Origin: an archaeon
GTDB taxonomy: Archaea > EX4484-52 > B79-G9
Length of the DNA stretch: 7,824 nt
Direction: 5' to 3'
Assembly: GCA_030630425.1 (NCBI GenBank)
Contig: DAOVNB010000021.1
Coordinates: forward strand, 1 to 7,824
Position 1 is the stretch's first letter. Each line of letters starts with the position of its first letter. Under the pieces are notes generated by a model. It ran no database searches, had not been told where the DNA came from, and saw only the letters and a list, made by a program, of their open reading frames with translations. The position numbers were made by a program, and so were the translations under genes. Positions 6,494 through 7,824 of this stretch are shown here, in pieces.

Positions 6494-7589
6494 TAGGCAT
6501 ATACCCCATTCAAGACCCACAATTAATGAAGAGGACATTTGTCCAGTTATCTCTGTTTTGCGTACAGGGCAGCTTGCAACAGGCAAAGAAGTTCAAGAGT
6601 TTGTAGGGGATGTATGCAGATATGTAGAACTTGATACTGGCGGGGGGGTAGCTACAAATTCAGGTACTAATGCTTTATATCTTGCATTAAAGTCTCTTGG
6701 CATAGGAACAGATTATGACGTACGTTTTGAACCAGGGGCAATTGGTGATGAAGTAATAATTCCGAGTTATGTCTGCCGGTCAGTGCTTAGTGCCGTTGAG
6801 CAGGCAGGTGCACAGCCAGTTCTTGCAGATATTGAACCTGACAGCTATAATATAGACCCTGCAGACTGCTATTCAAAAATATCAGAAAATACAAAAGCCA
6901 TAATAGTGCCGCATATGTTCGGCACTCCTGCCAATCTTGATGAATTCCTTGAACTGAGATCAGAAACCGGTGTTCCCTTTATTGAAGATTGCGCACAGGC
7001 AATAGGGGCCCGGTATAAAGGGAAAAAAGTTGGCAGTTCAGGAGATTTGTCTATATTCTCGTTCTATGCCACAAAATGCATGACAACAGGAGGTCATGGC
7101 GGGATGGTTTTAACAAATTCAGAAGAAGCGCTTGAAAAACTCAAACGAATGATGCAATATGATAAAACCCAGAATCATTCAGAATCCTATAATTATTCTT
7201 TAACCGATCCCCAGGCTGCGATGGGCAGAAGTCAATTAAGGAAACTCGATGGATTTAACGAACGAAGGCGAGAAATCGCTAAGAAGTATGATGATGCATT
7301 CATATGTGCTGGTTTGCACGATCTTCCGGCAGAGGACAGTATTTATTTCAGATATGTTATTGACGTTGAAGATACTGTTCATTGTATCCGGCAAATGAAA
7401 AAACACTGCATTGATTGTGAAAAACCAGTCTTCAAGCCGCTGCATCAATATCTTAACTGCAGCAATGACGACTTTTCAAACACAGAACGGGCCGTGAACC
7501 GTGCAATATCAATACCCATCTATCCGTCTATGAGTGATGAAGAAGTTGGGTATGTCTGCGATGCCATCAACGAAGTGTGGAGAAAGTAG
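6468..7589 (+). CDS. DegT/DnrJ/EryC1/StrS sugar aminotransferase
   Basis: Predicted PLP enzyme converting a keto-sugar nucleotide to an amino-sugar nucleotide with glutamate as usual donor. Numbering from ATG 6468 (373 residues): the family N-terminus IPHSRPTI begins at residue 12, the phosphate-binding SGTNALYL at 65, EVIIPSYVCRSVL and DIEPDSYNIDP follow. EDCAQAIGA has Asp174 and Gln177, FYATKCMTTGGHGG has the Schiff-base Lys203, and the normal C-terminal domain starts with YSLTDPQAAMG. The enzyme looks complete and active. The start is uncertain: ATG 6468 overlaps the acetyltransferase by 26 nt and lacks an SD; GTG 6486 lies inside the strong SD-like GGGGGGTGATTA; no ATG, GTG or TTG lies in frame after that SD and before IPHSRPT. 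I give the longest reading. A G7 run sits at 6642-6648. The gene is last in the operon. Confidence 0.9.
   Translation: MRRNWGVINRHIPHSRPTINEEDICPVISVLRTGQLATGKEVQEFVGDVCRYVELDTGGGVATNSGTNALYLALKSLGIGTDYDVRFEPGAIGDEVIIPSYVCRSVLSAVEQAGAQPVLADIEPDSYNIDPADCYSKISENTKAIIVPHMFGTPANLDEFLELRSETGVPFIEDCAQAIGARYKGKKVGSSGDLSIFSFYATKCMTTGGHGGMVLTNSEEALEKLKRMMQYDKTQNHSESYNYSLTDPQAAMGRSQLRKLDGFNERRREIAKKYDDAFICAGLHDLPAEDSIYFRYVIDVEDTVHCIRQMKKHCIDCEKPVFKPLHQYLNCSNDDFSNTERAVNRAISIPIYPSMSDEEVGYVCDAINEVWRK
6481..6492 (+). promoter_or_regulatory. Strong SD-like G tract at the acetyltransferase/aminotransferase junction
   Basis: GGGGGGTGATTA closely matches the complement of the 16S 3' end, better than most SDs in this window. 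It overlaps the last codons and stop of the acetyltransferase. An SD here should serve a start at about 6494-6497, but the aminotransferase frame reads AAT AGG CAT ATA there, with no usual start codon. The G6 run is also a possible slippage site. Confidence 0.5.
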
Positions 7590-7701
7590 ATAATGAAACT
7601 TTGGCAGGATGGATGTTCATTGAGTGGTGTTTCCCCCAATCTTTTTTAATGACGTATATCTGTAAACTTTTGCATTTTTTGAGCCAACATGGTCAAAATG
7701 C
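7590..7701. other. Spacer downstream of the cassette with oligo-T tracts
   Basis: About 110 bases with no supported gene. T6 at 7642-7647 and T6 at 7675-7680 on the plus strand could act as archaeal oligo-T terminators for the five-gene operon; no stable GC stem precedes either. An 18-codon reading from ATG 7593 lacks an SD and is not called. Confidence 0.35.
7642..7680 (+). terminator. Possible oligo-T terminator of the glycan operon
   Basis: Two T6 runs (7642-7647 and 7675-7680) lie 53-90 nt after the aminotransferase stop. Archaeal RNA polymerase terminates at T-rich stretches without a hairpin, so these are reasonable candidates, but such runs are common in this AT-rich DNA. Confidence 0.3.
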
Positions 7702-7824
7702 TATAGAGATCAGTCACTGAATGTGACTTTCCCGTAATAACATGATATGAGTTATTAATGCGTAAATGAATGTATAACGAATTCTTTATGCGTTTAGGTT
7801 CGCCTGTTTCTTGTGCACAAAATA
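7646..7824 (-). CDS. Possible 3' end of an unrecognised gene crossing repeat copy 2 (edge-truncated)
   Basis: The minus strand is open from the right edge through the whole repeat to a TAA at 7646-7648, at least 59 codons. The part inside the repeat is the same as the remnant over copy 1 up to ...SVTDLY; the ending here is SILTMLAQKMQKFTDIRH. If a real gene lies to the right on the minus strand, this is its C-terminus, and copy 1 would be a duplicated fragment with another ending. No family recognised; the open length alone is weak evidence. Confidence 0.25.
   Translation of the reverse strand, partial: FCAQETGEPKRIKNSLYIHLRINNSYHVITGKSHSVTDLYSILTMLAQKMQKFTDIRH
7702..7824. repeat. Direct repeat, copy 2 (truncated by window edge)
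   Basis: Identical base for base to 2590-2712, same orientation, offset 5,112 bp. It runs to the last base of the window, so its full length and right flank are unseen. Together with copy 1 it brackets the small ORF and all five glycan genes. The sequence ending inside a repeat is what an assembler does at an unresolved repeat, so the true neighbour on the right is uncertain. Confidence 0.97.

Noticed and set aside
7593..7649. 18-codon ORF after the aminotransferase
   Set aside because: No SD, very short, and it ends in the oligo-T tract; no reason to think it is translated.

Overview
The window reads best as chromosomal DNA of an archaeon, possibly a small-genome DPANN-type lineage. Three things support this. 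Good Shine-Dalgarno (SD) sequences of the GGTG/GAGGTG type sit 5-6 nt before several starts. Two candidate promoters look like a BRE plus TATA box (2535-2555 on the minus strand, 2801-2820 on the plus strand). The DnaK lacks the roughly 25-residue N-terminal-lobe insert of proteobacterial DnaK, as archaeal and Gram-positive DnaKs do. None of these is decisive, and a bacterium with a strong SD cannot be excluded. TGA, TAA and TAG are all used as stops, so the genetic code is standard.

Layout. (1) Positions 1-2423, minus strand: a grpE-dnaK heat-shock operon, with dnaK running off the left edge only a few residues before its expected end. (2) 2424-3176: a gene-poor stretch. It holds a candidate minus-strand promoter for grpE, the first copy of a direct repeat of at least 123 bp (2590-2712), a pair of 10-bp direct repeats around a 12-bp palindrome, a plus-strand TATA box, an 8-bp hairpin and a 43-codon signal-peptide ORF. 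(3) 3177-7589, plus strand: five tightly packed genes (overlaps of 4 and 1 nt, a 34-nt gap, then another overlap). They encode a PIG-L/LmbE deacetylase, a WbqC-family protein, a processive-type GT2 glycosyltransferase with C-terminal membrane segments, a GNAT acyltransferase and a DegT/DnrJ/EryC1/StrS aminotransferase. (4) 7590-7824: a short spacer with oligo-T tracts, then a second perfect copy of the direct repeat, cut by the right edge.

How the genes may work together (inference). The aminotransferase would make an amino sugar nucleotide and the GNAT would acylate it. The membrane glycosyltransferase would add or polymerise the sugar. The PIG-L enzyme would remove N-acetyl groups, and WbqC, a family known from surface-polysaccharide loci but without an activity I can name, would act on the same sugar. 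The product would be a modified amino-sugar surface glycan.

The most interesting points are these. The whole glycan cassette lies between two identical direct repeats 5,112 bp apart, so it could be excised, amplified or exchanged as a unit. The aminotransferase has no convincing start codon, and a one-base change in a G6 tract would fuse it in frame to the preceding acetyltransferase. The cassette is preceded by a putative secreted micropeptide.
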